This document shows positions 46,572 to 56,108 of a stretch of 64,000 bases of DNA, piece by piece. Below the pieces are notes generated by a model. The model was given only the letters and a program-made list of their open reading frames with translations, did no database searches and was not told where the DNA came from. This DNA is from Allocoleopsis franciscana PCC 7113 (lineage in GTDB: Bacteria > Cyanobacteriota > Cyanobacteriia > Cyanobacteriales > Coleofasciculaceae). The position numbers were made by a program, and so were the translations under genes. Position 1 is the stretch's first letter; each line of letters starts with the position of its first letter. The stretch is from positions 99,501 to 163,500 of the forward strand of contig NC_019738.1 of assembly GCF_000317515.1 (NCBI RefSeq), read 5' to 3'.

Positions 46572-48086
46572 TTAGTCTCTGTCCTCCGCGAGGATGGGCG
46601 TTTTTGTAAATCCCATCTCTGGCGCTTCATCCTCATGGTGTTCAGCAAAAGAGCCTTTGGGTTCTTTGAGGAAGAAAGCGCACAGGAAAGCGACAACCAT
46701 GGCTGCCAATCCCAACGTCTGGAAAAAAATTCGGTTGCCAGTCGCACCTTCCAAGAAGCTGTAGAGAGTCAGGTAAATCACCGCGCCGACGTTACCATAG
46801 GCACCAACATTACCCGCAATCTGACCGGTCACTCGCCGCTTAATTAAAGGCACCATCGCAAAGGTGGAACCTTCACCCGCTTGGACAAAGAAGGAAGCCA
46901 GCATCGTTAGCAAAATAGCAAAGGGAAGCCACCCACCTCCACTCACGCTACTCAACAGCAGATAGCCCAGCCCCATACCACCGGTTAGTACTGTCATTGT
47001 CCACTTGCGGCTGCCGAGTTTGTCAGAAATCAAGCCACCTCCCGGACGGGCTGCCAGATTCATAAAAGCATAACTAGCGGCAATCATCCCGGCAACGACT
47101 TTATTTAAGCTGAAGGTGGTTTCAAAAAACCCTGGCAGCATGGAAACCACAGCCAGTTCAGAACCAAAGTTAACAAAGTAGGTCAGTTCTAAAATTGCGA
47201 CTTGGGAAAATGAATAGCGGTCTTCAGCCGGATAGCGCTTTTTACCGGTCATCAACTCTTTGTTGACATCCCAGGACTTATAGGCTTGGAACAGATACAA
47301 ACCAACGAGAAATAACAGAACAATGGTTAGCTGACTAGCCGTGAGAAACTTAACCTTACCTAAGCGCCAAGCGAGGACGCCTAAGGCACCGATCAGGGGA
47401 ATGTTCATCGCCAGCATGGCCCAGAAGCTTTTTTTCGTGGTCACTTCTATGCCGCCATGACGGTTGGGTCGCTGATAGACTTTGCCGGGAGGCGTGTCTT
47501 GAACGTTAAAATAATAGATCACACCGTAGACGCCCGCAATGATACCCGTCAGTGCGATCGCAAATCGCCAGTTAATTTGACCCCCTGCTAGAAAGGCCAT
47601 GGCTGTAGCAACGGAGGGGAGAATGAAAGCAGCCCCAGCAGAACCAAAGTTGCCCCAGCCCCCATAAATTCCTTCTGCCACCCCTATTTCTTTGGGCGGG
47701 AACCATTCTGCTACCATGCGGATGCCAATCACAAACCCTGCACCCACGATACTGAGGAGCAAGCGGCTAATCACCAATTGGTCAAAGTTTTGAGCAAACG
47801 CAAATAGCAAACAGGGAATCGCTGCATACATTAATAGCAACGAGTAGGTGAGGCGAGGACCGAAGCGGTCTAACAACATGCCGATAATAATTCGTGCAGG
47901 CACTGTCAGAGCCACATTACAGATAGCGATGGTTCGCATTTGGGGTTCCGTGAGACCTAAATCGGCTTTCACCGCTGTCGCAAACGGAGCAAAGTTGAAC
48001 CAAACTACAAATGATAGAAAAAAAGCAAACCAGGTCAGATGCAAGATTCGGTATCGACCGCGAAATGACCATAATTGTCCGAGCAT
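46572..48086 (-). CDS. nrtP: NrtP/NarK-type nitrate/nitrite permease (MFS)
   Basis: Major-facilitator nitrate/nitrite porter (NNP family) of the inner membrane, with about 12 helices. Family marks are RIIIGMLLDRFGPRLTYS (MFS motif in loop 2-3), GWGNFGSAGAAFILPSVA (first nitrate signature, about 141-158) and AGNVGAYGNVGAVIYL (second signature, about 430-445). A cytoplasmic loop of about 80 residues sits between the halves. Among cyanobacteria NrtP is typical of marine or brackish strains, while many freshwater ones use the NrtABCD system; here both are neighbours. Two tandem NtcA promoters precede it. Confidence 0.93.
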   Translation of the reverse strand: MLGQLWSFRGRYRILHLTWFAFFLSFVVWFNFAPFATAVKADLGLTEPQMRTIAICNVALTVPARIIIGMLLDRFGPRLTYSLLLMYAAIPCLLFAFAQNFDQLVISRLLLSIVGAGFVIGIRMVAEWFPPKEIGVAEGIYGGWGNFGSAGAAFILPSVATAMAFLAGGQINWRFAIALTGIIAGVYGVIYYFNVQDTPPGKVYQRPNRHGGIEVTTKKSFWAMLAMNIPLIGALGVLAWRLGKVKFLTASQLTIVLLFLVGLYLFQAYKSWDVNKELMTGKKRYPAEDRYSFSQVAILELTYFVNFGSELAVVSMLPGFFETTFSLNKVVAGMIAASYAFMNLAARPGGGLISDKLGSRKWTMTVLTGGMGLGYLLLSSVSGGGWLPFAILLTMLASFFVQAGEGSTFAMVPLIKRRVTGQIAGNVGAYGNVGAVIYLTLYSFLEGATGNRIFFQTLGLAAMVVAFLCAFFLKEPKGSFAEHHEDEAPEMGFTKTPILAEDRD

Positions 48087-48220
48087 GAAATAGTCTCCTA
48101 GTCGTGAATTTGTAACAGTTGAATAATGAGATGTATTAGCAATTTTAGGATTGCTAATGATGGGTTAAACCCATCAAATCTGACAATTGATTTAGGATTG
48201 TTAGAGAATACTTTTTTGTT

Positions 48221-48262
48221 AGGCTAGTCTGCTTTATAGGGTGATTTCGTATCTTCTACTAC
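48221..48262 (-). promoter_or_regulatory. NtcA promoter P1 of nrtP
   Basis: GTA (48249-48251), N8, TAC (48260-48262), then on the minus strand exactly 22 bp to TAGCCT (48226-48221). The core TTCGTATCTT...CTACAAA is shared with the second site upstream. The leader is about 130 nt. Confidence 0.8.
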
Positions 48263-48471
48263 AAAGAAACCGCCTTGGTTTTCAGATTCTATCTTTAGAC
48301 AGACTTAGCCTATTCCTAGAAGTTGATAGTGAACTTGCTCATTGACAGAGATTTGTAGAATCAAAATTGACATCTTACTAACTAATGGATGTGCATTCAA
48401 ATTCTTACGTACTTACTTCCTAGTAATTAGTGATTTGGCAAGAGAACATTGCTCAATTCGTCTTCTTAGTA

Positions 48472-48513
48472 ACCCTATGAGGATTAAAGGTTTAAATTCG
48501 TATCTTTAGCTAC
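48472..48513 (-). promoter_or_regulatory. NtcA promoter P2 of nrtP
   Basis: GTA (48500-48502), N8, TAC (48511-48513), then 22 bp to TAGGGT (48477-48472) on the minus strand. It lies 251 bp upstream of P1 in the same orientation. Leader to nrtP is about 380 nt. Confidence 0.75.
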
Positions 48514-48792
48514 AAAATAGCTATTGATTTCGCTTAATTGCATTGAAGTCATGCATTTTATACATGAAATCCGCCGTGGAAAGAAATAAAGGGGAGTAGC
48601 GAGCATAAAACAAGATAGACCAATCAAGGTTTGCTACTTTTTTCATCAGGAATACTTATAAACAAGACAATTAAAGGTTAGTGCAAGAAAACTTAGACTA
48701 TTTCAGCACAGTATCAGGGGACGAAGCTTTCCGACCCCTGATCTAAAGATGAATCTTCTGATATCTAGCTGAACCTAAAACTAAATATGGAA

Positions 48793-49650
48793 CTAATCCA
48801 CCTCTGTATGGGCAAAGCGGCGGTAGAGGAAGTCCAAAGCGTAGTTCCGTAGTTCGTAGTATTGAGGATTTTCGATCAGGCGAGCGCGATTTCTAGGACG
48901 TTGGAAGGGAATGTCAAGTACCTCACCAATATGAGCGGCTGGCCCATTGGTCATCATTACAACGCGGTCAGCAAGAAAGAGGGCCTCATCAATATCATGG
49001 GTAATCATCAGGACAGTCACTCTATACTCTGTCCAGATTTTCAACAGTTCTTCTTGTAACTCTTCTTTCGTAATCGCATCTAAAGCTCCGAAGGGTTCGT
49101 CCAAAATCAAGATTTCGGGACGAATTGCTAGGGCGCGTGCGATCGCCACCCGTTGCTTCATCCCTCCCGATAGCTGCGAGGGTTTTTTGTCCGCCGATTC
49201 TGTCAGCCCCACCATCTCCAGCAATTCAGACACCATCTCTTTTTTCTTTGAGTGAGGTCTGTCTGTATAAACTGCATCTACCGCCAAGTAAATATTTTCA
49301 AAGGCACTTAACCAAGGCAGCAAAGCATAGTTCTGAAACACCATCATCCGATCAGGCCCCGGTTCGGTGATGCGCTGACCTTTGAGCAGTACGTTCCCGT
49401 AAGTCGGACGCGAGAAACCTGCCACCATGTTCAAAAGTGTGGACTTACCGCAGCCAGAGTGACCAATCAGACAAATAAACTCACCTTCATGAACGGTGAG
49501 GTTGACGCCACTGAGAACCGTGTGGTTGCCTTCTGGTGTGGGATAAACCTTAGCAACATCCTCAATCACCAGTAAGGGGTCTCCCTTCGGTTTTTGATTT
49601 TGAGTATGGGAAATTTGATGAACAAGAGCGTCGGTGTTGAATCCAGTCAT
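48793..49650 (-). CDS. nrtD: nitrate ABC transporter ATPase NrtD
   Basis: Stand-alone ATP-binding subunit of the nitrate/nitrite/bicarbonate-type ABC importer. It has Walker A GHSGCGKST (about 62-70), signature LSGGMKQRVAIARAL (about 164), Walker B ILILDEPFGALD (about 184) and the H-loop ITHD. It works with NrtC, the other ATPase, on the NrtB dimer. A 146-bp gap follows nrtC. It is the last gene of the nirA(1)-nrtABCD operon. Confidence 0.95.
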   Translation of the reverse strand: MTGFNTDALVHQISHTQNQKPKGDPLLVIEDVAKVYPTPEGNHTVLSGVNLTVHEGEFICLIGHSGCGKSTLLNMVAGFSRPTYGNVLLKGQRITEPGPDRMMVFQNYALLPWLSAFENIYLAVDAVYTDRPHSKKKEMVSELLEMVGLTESADKKPSQLSGGMKQRVAIARALAIRPEILILDEPFGALDAITKEELQEELLKIWTEYRVTVLMITHDIDEALFLADRVVMMTNGPAAHIGEVLDIPFQRPRNRARLIENPQYYELRNYALDFLYRRFAHTEVD

Positions 49651-49796
49651 GATGGTAATAGGAGGAGGGAGATAAAGTTTTTAATGGCGGAATGGGGAGC
49701 GGGGGAGCTGGGCGGGAGTTCATACGAGGACAGAAGAAACTTTTGCCATGTTGCACTAGGAGAACGTTCTAGCAATTTTCTATCCCATCCCTAACC

Positions 49797-51803
49797 TTAG
49801 GCCACTGGAGTCACGAAAGAGTCGATGTCAACTTCTTCGACACGAATTGGGCGTTTGATTTCCAGGCTATTGAGGTACTCCAGTGGGTCATCGGGATCAA
49901 AGACTGTACCGTCAAACATGCGGATTGGGCCGCGGTCATGCCCAATATCTGAAAAGCCCAAATCTCGTGCTGCTGCACCAAACAAGTCGATGCGCCGCAC
50001 TCGGTCTACAATGTTGACCCAGTTTTTGGGGAAAGGGATAATCCCCCAGCGAGCGAGTTGAGTGAGTAACCATAACCCCTCAATTTGGTCGGGATAGTTG
50101 GTTTTATCTACATAAAACTGGTTGAAGCGGGGGAGTTGTTGAGGAAGTTCTCCAGTACCGCGATTGTAGGGGTCAATAAAGCCAGGGCGAGTATATTCTG
50201 GGGCAGAACCCACATACTGCTCTTGTGTCAGTAAGCCCAAAATCTCTTCCCGGTTACGTGGGTCATCACAGTATTCGCAGGCTTCCAAAAGCGCCTTCAC
50301 CAGGGCGATATGAGTTTGGGGGTACTTGTTCACCCACTCTTCGCGCACACCCAGTACTTTTTCCGGATGTCCCGGCCAGAGTTCCATATCCGTGGCAATG
50401 ACAAAGCCGAGTTCTTCGTAGACAGCGCGAGAGTTCCACGGTTCACCTACACAATATCCATCGATATTTCCGGCTTTTAAATTGGACACCATTTGAGCCG
50501 GGGGAATCACCGTCAATGAAACATCTTGATCTGGGTCAATTCCGCCTGAAGCTAACCAGTAACGCAGCATCAGGTTGTGCATGGAGGAGGGATAAACCAT
50601 GCCCAAGGTATGAACTTTATCCGGAGTGGCTTGAATTGCCGCTTTGAAATCAGCCAGAGTGCGAACACCCTGATCGTACAGGCGCTTACTCAGGGTAATT
50701 GCATTGCCATTACGGGACAACGTTAAGGCTGTGACGACAGGGACTGGAGTTTTATTTCCTGCCCCAACCGTCAGGGTGAGGGGCATCCCAGCTACCATTT
50801 GAGCGGCGTCTAGGCGTCCGGAAACAATACCTTTCGCGATCGCTTTCCAACTGGGTTCGCGGTTGAGGGTCACTTCTTCTAACCCGTATTTGGCGAAAAA
50901 TCCTTTCTCTTTGGCAACCACTAAGGGGGCACAATCGGTGAGGGGAATAAAGCCTATTTCCAGATTGACTTTTTCTAAGCCATTGCGGGCGATCACTTGC
51001 GGCTGCTTTGATTGGCGCTGCTTGGCTTTCTTCTGTTGATTGAGGAAGTAAATCATCTCATTCCGCAAGCGGTAGTAACTGGGATGATTCACCACTTCCA
51101 GACGATGGCGGGGGCGGGGAATTTCTACTTCGATAATCTGTCCAATATGAGATTCTGGCCCGTTGGTGAGCATGACGATGCGATCGGATAGCAAGAGTGC
51201 TTCGTCCACGTCGTGAGTCACCATCACGCAGGTAACATGGCTCTCTTCGCAGATTTTCATCAATTGCTCTTGCAAACCGCCTCGTGTCAGGGCATCCAGC
51301 GCCCCAAACGGTTCATCGAGTAGCAATAATTTGGGACGAATCGCTAAAGCGCGTGCGATCGCCACCCGTTGTTTCATCCCCCCCGAAAGCTCACTGGGTC
51401 GCTTTTTCGCCGCCTGTCTCAAACCCACCAGTTCAATATGGTGTTCGACAATGCCTTTACGCTCACCCTTGGGTCGATTCGCCATCACTTCGTCCACTGC
51501 CAGGGCGATGTTTTCCCGGACGGTTAGCCAGGGTAAGAGGGAGTAGTTTTGGAATACCACCATGCGATCGGGACCGGGTTGAGTCACCTGCCGACCCTCT
51601 AGAATGATGCCTCCATGAGTGGGTTGATCCAACCCAGCAATAATATTCAAAAGCGTGGATTTGCCACAACCAGAGTGTCCAATTAAGGTAACGAACTCAC
51701 CCTGTCGAATTCTCAGTTCAATATTTTTGAGTGCCGTATAGCTTCCACCATTCGGTAGTGGAAATACGCGATCAATGTGGTCAATTTCAACAAATACAGA
51801 CAT
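49797..51803 (-). CDS. nrtC: nitrate ABC transporter NrtC (ATPase fused to NrtA-like domain)
   Basis: Two-domain cytoplasmic subunit. The N-terminal ATPase (about 1-255) has GHSGCGKSTL (about 39-48), LSGGMKQRVAIARAL and LLLLDEPFGALD. The C-terminal 380 residues, from about IGFIPLTDCAPLVVAKEKGF, are homologous to NrtA and form the regulatory domain that in S. elongatus mediates inhibition of transport by ammonium. In this copy the NrtA-like part is complete (GYCVGEPWNSRAV, LGVREEWVNKYP). The length of 668 aa is normal. Confidence 0.95.
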   Translation of the reverse strand: MSVFVEIDHIDRVFPLPNGGSYTALKNIELRIRQGEFVTLIGHSGCGKSTLLNIIAGLDQPTHGGIILEGRQVTQPGPDRMVVFQNYSLLPWLTVRENIALAVDEVMANRPKGERKGIVEHHIELVGLRQAAKKRPSELSGGMKQRVAIARALAIRPKLLLLDEPFGALDALTRGGLQEQLMKICEESHVTCVMVTHDVDEALLLSDRIVMLTNGPESHIGQIIEVEIPRPRHRLEVVNHPSYYRLRNEMIYFLNQQKKAKQRQSKQPQVIARNGLEKVNLEIGFIPLTDCAPLVVAKEKGFFAKYGLEEVTLNREPSWKAIAKGIVSGRLDAAQMVAGMPLTLTVGAGNKTPVPVVTALTLSRNGNAITLSKRLYDQGVRTLADFKAAIQATPDKVHTLGMVYPSSMHNLMLRYWLASGGIDPDQDVSLTVIPPAQMVSNLKAGNIDGYCVGEPWNSRAVYEELGFVIATDMELWPGHPEKVLGVREEWVNKYPQTHIALVKALLEACEYCDDPRNREEILGLLTQEQYVGSAPEYTRPGFIDPYNRGTGELPQQLPRFNQFYVDKTNYPDQIEGLWLLTQLARWGIIPFPKNWVNIVDRVRRIDLFGAAARDLGFSDIGHDRGPIRMFDGTVFDPDDPLEYLNSLEIKRPIRVEEVDIDSFVTPVA

Positions 51804-51814
51804 TTTGTTGCTCC

Positions 51815-51970
51815 TTAGCCATTAGTCATTTGTCGTTAGTCGAATAGCACTGATTACGTCTTTTGTCGTTGCGCTCTAGCCCTCTCTGATTGACCACAAA
51901 CACAGTCAGCTTTTTGCCATTCAGTCTTTAGCTAGTCATTCGTTATTTGCAGCAAACTCAGGACTAATGA
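51815..51970. repeat. TTAGTCATTTGTCATT-type short repeats in the nrtB-nrtC gap
   Basis: Variants of one unit occur in both directions: TTAGCCATTAGTCATTTGTC and GTTAGTC (51820-51841), TAGCTAGTCATTCGTTATTTG (51931-51951) and GGACTAATGACTAA (51961-51974). Related text follows rodA. It looks like an interspersed, partly palindromic spacer repeat inside the operon. Confidence 0.5.
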
Positions 51971-51976
51971 CTAAAA

Positions 51977-52825
51977 TTATTGATTTTTCTGTTCTTCAGG
52001 AACAACTTTAGAAGCAACAAATCCTACTAATCGGTCTAGTAAGAGACCGACGATACCGACATAAATCAGCGCCAGGATAATTTCACTGAGTCGGGAACTG
52101 TTCCAAGCATCCCAAATAAAGAAGCCAATCCCTACACCACCCACTAACATTTCAGCGGCGACAATCGCTAACCAAGATAAACCAATGCCAATTCTTAATC
52201 CCGTGAATATATAAGGAACAGAGGCAGGAAATAGCACTTTAAAGAAGTACTTTTGTCGAGACAGGCGCAATACGCGAGCCACGTTTTTGTAGTCTTGGGG
52301 GATTTGTTGGACGCCTACTGTAGTGTTAATAATGATGGGCCAAATTGCTGTAATAAAAATCACAAAAATTGCCGAAGGTTGACTATCGCGAAATGCAGCT
52401 AGGGAAATAGGTAACCAAGCTAGAGGTGGAACGGTTCGTAAAACCTGAAAAATTGGGTCTAAAGCATCGTATACAAAGGGATTGCCACCAATCAAAATAC
52501 CCAGTGCAATTCCAGTAATCGCTGCTAAAAAGAAGCCAATGGCAACTCGTGCCAAGCTCGCTAAAATCTGTAAACCCAACCCTTTATCTATCCCACCCGC
52601 ATCAAAGAAGGGGTTGATAATCAAAGGGTCCCAGGTTTCCTGAAAGACTTTGAGTGGGCTGGGTAAATTTGAGGTTGGACTGGAACACAGAAGTTGCCAG
52701 ATTACCAAAAGAATTATGAGCGCAATCAGCGGACGGATGACTTTTTGTGCTCGCTTTTGGATCAGAGCAATGATGGAATTAGACCGAACATCGCGCCGAG
52801 GACGACTTTCCAGATTTGCTGTCAT
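51977..52825 (-). CDS. nrtB: nitrate ABC transporter permease NrtB
   Basis: Inner-membrane channel subunit with about six helices (IRPLIALIILLVIWQLL at the start). The ATPase-coupling EAA loop is near VARVLRLSRQKYFFKVLFPA, followed by SVPYIFTGLRIGIGLSWLA (about 200-220), which is typical of the nitrate/taurine permease group. Its length of 282 aa is normal. It lies between nrtA (95 bp gap) and nrtC. Confidence 0.95.
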   Translation of the reverse strand: MTANLESRPRRDVRSNSIIALIQKRAQKVIRPLIALIILLVIWQLLCSSPTSNLPSPLKVFQETWDPLIINPFFDAGGIDKGLGLQILASLARVAIGFFLAAITGIALGILIGGNPFVYDALDPIFQVLRTVPPLAWLPISLAAFRDSQPSAIFVIFITAIWPIIINTTVGVQQIPQDYKNVARVLRLSRQKYFFKVLFPASVPYIFTGLRIGIGLSWLAIVAAEMLVGGVGIGFFIWDAWNSSRLSEIILALIYVGIVGLLLDRLVGFVASKVVPEEQKNQ

Positions 52826-52920
52826 TTGAGTTTAAGTTAGGCAGGTGGTGAAGTAATAAACGTTTTGGGATTGAGGCGGGAACTTTAACTCTCAATCCAC
52901 AATTTCAATCCGGGTCTAAG

Positions 52921-54243
52921 TTATACTTTGACTTTTTTAATCTTGAGGCTCTTCAAATATTCTTCTGGTTTTTCTGGGTCGAACTTAACGCCATCGAAGA
53001 ATGTTTCGACACCACGAGATGTACTGGTAGGAATCTCGGCGGCGGGTACCCCAATAGCTTTAGCTGCTTCTTTCCACAAGTCTTCTCGATTGACTTTGTC
53101 AACGACTGCCTTGATATCGGTATCCGGTGGCAGATACCCCCAACGAATATCTTCTGTCAAAAACCACATGTCATGACTCTTGTAAGGATAAGAGGCATTA
53201 TTAGACCAATACTTCAGAATATGGGGGCTGTTCTCAACAACACGACCATCGCCATAGTCAAACTTACCCTTGGCTCGGTCTATAACATCTTTGGGATCAA
53301 CTTTAATCCACTCTCGCTTGGAGATGATTTTGCACATCTCTTCTTTGTTTTCCATCTTGTCGCACCATATCTGCGCTTCCATCACCGCTTTCAGGAGAGC
53401 CATTGTTGCCTTGGGATGCTTATCAACCCAATCAGCCCGCATTCCAAAGGCTTTTTCTGGGTGATTGTTCCAAAGTTCGCCAGTTGTCAAGGCCGTATAG
53501 CCAATCCCTTGACTAATCAATTGTTTGTTCCACGGTTCGCATACGCAGAAGGCTTCCATGTTATCGACTTTCATGTTGGCTACCATCTGAGCTGGAGGCA
53601 CAACAATCGTGGAGACATCTTTTTCTGGGTCGATTCCACCCGCCGATAACCAGTAGCGTATCCAAAGGTCGTGAGTACCACCCGGAAACGTCATGGCACA
53701 TTTCAGTTCTTTGCCACTCGATTTGCCTTTCGCAAAGGCTTCTTTTAAAGGATTACTCTTGAGGTCTACCTTCAAATCCTTGTAAGTTTTGGAAACCGAA
53801 ATGCACTGACCATCGAGATTTAACCGAGCCAGAATATACATGGGAACCTTCTGGTTACCCTTGGTGACGGCTCCGGTTGAAATCAGGTAAGGCATGGGAG
53901 TCAGGATGTGTGCTCCATCAATGCCACCACCACCAGAGCCTAGTTCCAGGTTGTCACGAGTTGTCCCCCAGGATGCCTGCTTCTCAACCTTGACATCCTT
54001 CATGCCGTACTTCTCGAACAAGCCCTTTTCCTTAGCAATGATCAGGGGCGCAGCATCCGTTAAGGCAATAAATCCCAGTTTAGCGGTGGTGACTTCGGGT
54101 GCATCAGCCGGGTTGACATTAGCCGCTGTTGTAGTACTCGATGTTGAACTCGTGCTACTAGAGCTACAGCCGTGAGCTAATAGAGAAGCCGCCGTAGCAG
54201 CACCTGCGGTGAGGATAAATTTCCGTCTATTCAACGAGGTCAT
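52921..54243 (-). CDS. nrtA: nitrate-binding lipoprotein NrtA
   Basis: Periplasmic-face substrate-binding protein of the nitrate/nitrite ABC importer. I chose the ATG at 54243, giving MTSLNRRKFILTAGAATAAS; the longer frame begins at a TTG. The twin Arg and the following helix suggest Tat export, and AHGC with a Ser/Thr-rich linker suggests a lipid-anchored Cys at about 26. The mature part holds TAKLGFIALTDAAPLIIAKE and FPGGTHDLWIRYWLSAGGIDP. It is homologous to the C-terminal half of NrtC. It follows nirA(1) after 120 bp. Confidence 0.95.
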   Translation of the reverse strand: MTSLNRRKFILTAGAATAASLLAHGCSSSSTSSTSSTTTAANVNPADAPEVTTAKLGFIALTDAAPLIIAKEKGLFEKYGMKDVKVEKQASWGTTRDNLELGSGGGGIDGAHILTPMPYLISTGAVTKGNQKVPMYILARLNLDGQCISVSKTYKDLKVDLKSNPLKEAFAKGKSSGKELKCAMTFPGGTHDLWIRYWLSAGGIDPEKDVSTIVVPPAQMVANMKVDNMEAFCVCEPWNKQLISQGIGYTALTTGELWNNHPEKAFGMRADWVDKHPKATMALLKAVMEAQIWCDKMENKEEMCKIISKREWIKVDPKDVIDRAKGKFDYGDGRVVENSPHILKYWSNNASYPYKSHDMWFLTEDIRWGYLPPDTDIKAVVDKVNREDLWKEAAKAIGVPAAEIPTSTSRGVETFFDGVKFDPEKPEEYLKSLKIKKVKV

Positions 54244-54363
54244 TCTAGTTTCCAATCGGGTAATAGGAGGTAAGAAGGAAAATAAAAGGTATCAGCGATT
54301 TGCTTGACTGAAACTGGGAAAGTCAGTTGTCTTTGAGGGATTAGATCGATGAGGCAGATTTAT

Positions 54364-55917
54364 TTAGGAAGAAACCACAGCTTCTTGTCGTGGTCTGGCT
54401 CCAAACTGTTCAATCAGTAACTGATGCAGTACGGGTTTGAGGTCTTCGCAAGCAATGCCCTTTTGCACACAGGTACCCAAATGGGCATCTTTTCCAACTT
54501 TGCCGCCCATATATAAATCGACGCCTTCAACCGCTTTGCCGTCTTTACGAACCTTGGTGCCCATCAAACCAATGTCTGCCACTTGGGGTTGACCGCAGGA
54601 GTTGGGGCAACCTGTCCAGTGAACTCGCACTGGACGCGGCAAGTCGAGTTCGGCTTCTAACTGCTTAATTAGGGTCAATGCCCGATTTTTGGTTTCAATC
54701 AGAGCAAAGTTACAAAATTGAGCGCCGGTGCAAGAGACTAAGGCTCGTGTCAAGGGGTCGGGGTTAATGGAAAAGCGCTCTAGTAAAGGCTCAACCAGGA
54801 AAGCATCTAAGCGAGAATCGGGAACATTCGGGATAATCACGTTTTGCTCAACGGTGAGGCGAATTTCGCCATTGCCGTAGACCTCAGCGATGCGTGCCAG
54901 GTCGAACATATCCTGGGCATACAGGCGTCCCATGGGGATGTGTAGACCGACATAGTTGAGTTCGGGTTGCTTCTGAGGAAAGACACCAATATGATCCCGC
55001 TTGTCCCAATTGAATTCGTCTTTTTCTGCCTCTGGTTGCAGGGTTCTTCCTAGGGCATTTTCGATTTCACGGCGAAACTTGTCGATACCCCATTCATCAA
55101 TCAGCCACATCAGCCGCGCTTTTTGTCGGTTTGCCCGCAGACCATGGTCACGGTAGACCTCTAAGACGGCACGGCAGACATCCACAACATCATTGGGTGT
55201 CACCCAAGCCTGTAGGGGAATCGCGGCATCACAGCGTTTGGCAGAGAAGAAGCCGCCCACGACGACGTTAAAGCCGAGGATGCCATCTTTGTAAGCCGGG
55301 ACAAAGGCAAGGTCGTTAATTTCCGCATGAACGGAGTTGTCACGGCCTCCTGCGATCGCAATATTGAATTTCCGGGGTAGGTTGGTAAACTCTGGGTTCC
55401 CTTTCCCCTGGTTGGTGATCATGTCTTGAACCTGTTGCACCAACTCCCGCGTATCAATCAATTCAGCGGCGTCTATCCCAGCCACGGGCGAACCGGTGAT
55501 GTTACGGACGTTATCCATCCCTGATTGCACCGAGGTCAAACCGACTTGCTCAAATCGTGTAAAAATATCTGGGATATCTTCAATTCGGATACCTCGTAGC
55601 TGAATGTTTTGCCGGGTGGTGATATCAGCACTGCCGTCTTCGCCGTAGCGTTGCACAACCTCCGCTAACACTCGCATTTGAGTGCTGCTGAGAATACCGT
55701 TCGGTAAACGCATCCGCACCATAAACTTGCCGGGAGTCACGGGTCGGAAGAAGACTCCGAGCCACTTAAGCCGATGTTCGCGATCCGTTTCATTCATCGC
55801 TTCCCAGCCAAGTTGGGCAAATTGCTCTAACTCTGACTTAATCGCAAGACCATCTTTCTCTGCCTTGAATTTTTCAAATTTGTTGAGACTGCCCACTGGC
55901 TTGGTTGCGCTTGTCAT
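54364..55917 (-). CDS. nirA: ferredoxin-nitrite reductase, copy 1
   Basis: First gene of the nirA-nrtABCD operon. It makes ammonium from nitrite with ferredoxin as donor, using siroheme and a [4Fe-4S] cluster. Ligand motifs are CTGAQFC and CPNSC, with DITTRQNIQLRGIRIEDIPD in the first half. The ATG at 55917 (MTSATKPVGS) follows a GAGGAAAAACTT ribosome-binding site, so the 18 extra residues of the open frame to 55971 are not translated. It is similar to copy 2 at 44363-45931 throughout but clearly diverged. The NtcA promoter lies 90 bp upstream. Confidence 0.95.
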   Translation of the reverse strand: MTSATKPVGSLNKFEKFKAEKDGLAIKSELEQFAQLGWEAMNETDREHRLKWLGVFFRPVTPGKFMVRMRLPNGILSSTQMRVLAEVVQRYGEDGSADITTRQNIQLRGIRIEDIPDIFTRFEQVGLTSVQSGMDNVRNITGSPVAGIDAAELIDTRELVQQVQDMITNQGKGNPEFTNLPRKFNIAIAGGRDNSVHAEINDLAFVPAYKDGILGFNVVVGGFFSAKRCDAAIPLQAWVTPNDVVDVCRAVLEVYRDHGLRANRQKARLMWLIDEWGIDKFRREIENALGRTLQPEAEKDEFNWDKRDHIGVFPQKQPELNYVGLHIPMGRLYAQDMFDLARIAEVYGNGEIRLTVEQNVIIPNVPDSRLDAFLVEPLLERFSINPDPLTRALVSCTGAQFCNFALIETKNRALTLIKQLEAELDLPRPVRVHWTGCPNSCGQPQVADIGLMGTKVRKDGKAVEGVDLYMGGKVGKDAHLGTCVQKGIACEDLKPVLHQLLIEQFGARPRQEAVVSS

Positions 55918-56007
55918 AAGTTTTTCCTCTTCGGGGTAGTGTTCCAATGTTCCCAAGGTCTTCCAGAACACTAATTCGATTGCTCTTTAAATGGTTATTT
56001 GCAGATA

Positions 56008-56049
56008 AGGTTATTTGCGCTCTAAGGGAGAATTTGTATCTTCAGTTAC
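56008..56049 (-). promoter_or_regulatory. NtcA-activated promoter of nirA(1)-nrtABCD
   Basis: GTA (56036-56038), TCTTCAGT, TAC (56047-56049), then on the minus strand exactly 22 bp to TAACCT (56013-56008). It is a full match to the NtcA class II promoter layout at the place where the classical nirA operon promoter is expected, leaving a leader of about 85 nt. Confidence 0.85.
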
Positions 56050-56108
56050 AATATGTTTCACTTTATGAAGAAAAAGCATAATTACTATGCAGTTTAAACA
56101 TAAAAGGG

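Larger units (their letters stand above)
48087..48792. other. intergenic region nrtD - nrtP with two NtcA promoters
   Basis: 706 bp with the two NtcA promoters listed separately (48221-48262 and 48472-48513). A TTAGCAATTTTAGGATTGCTAA hairpin-like text lies near 48136-48157, in the nrtP leader. No ORF with coding character is present. Confidence 0.5.
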
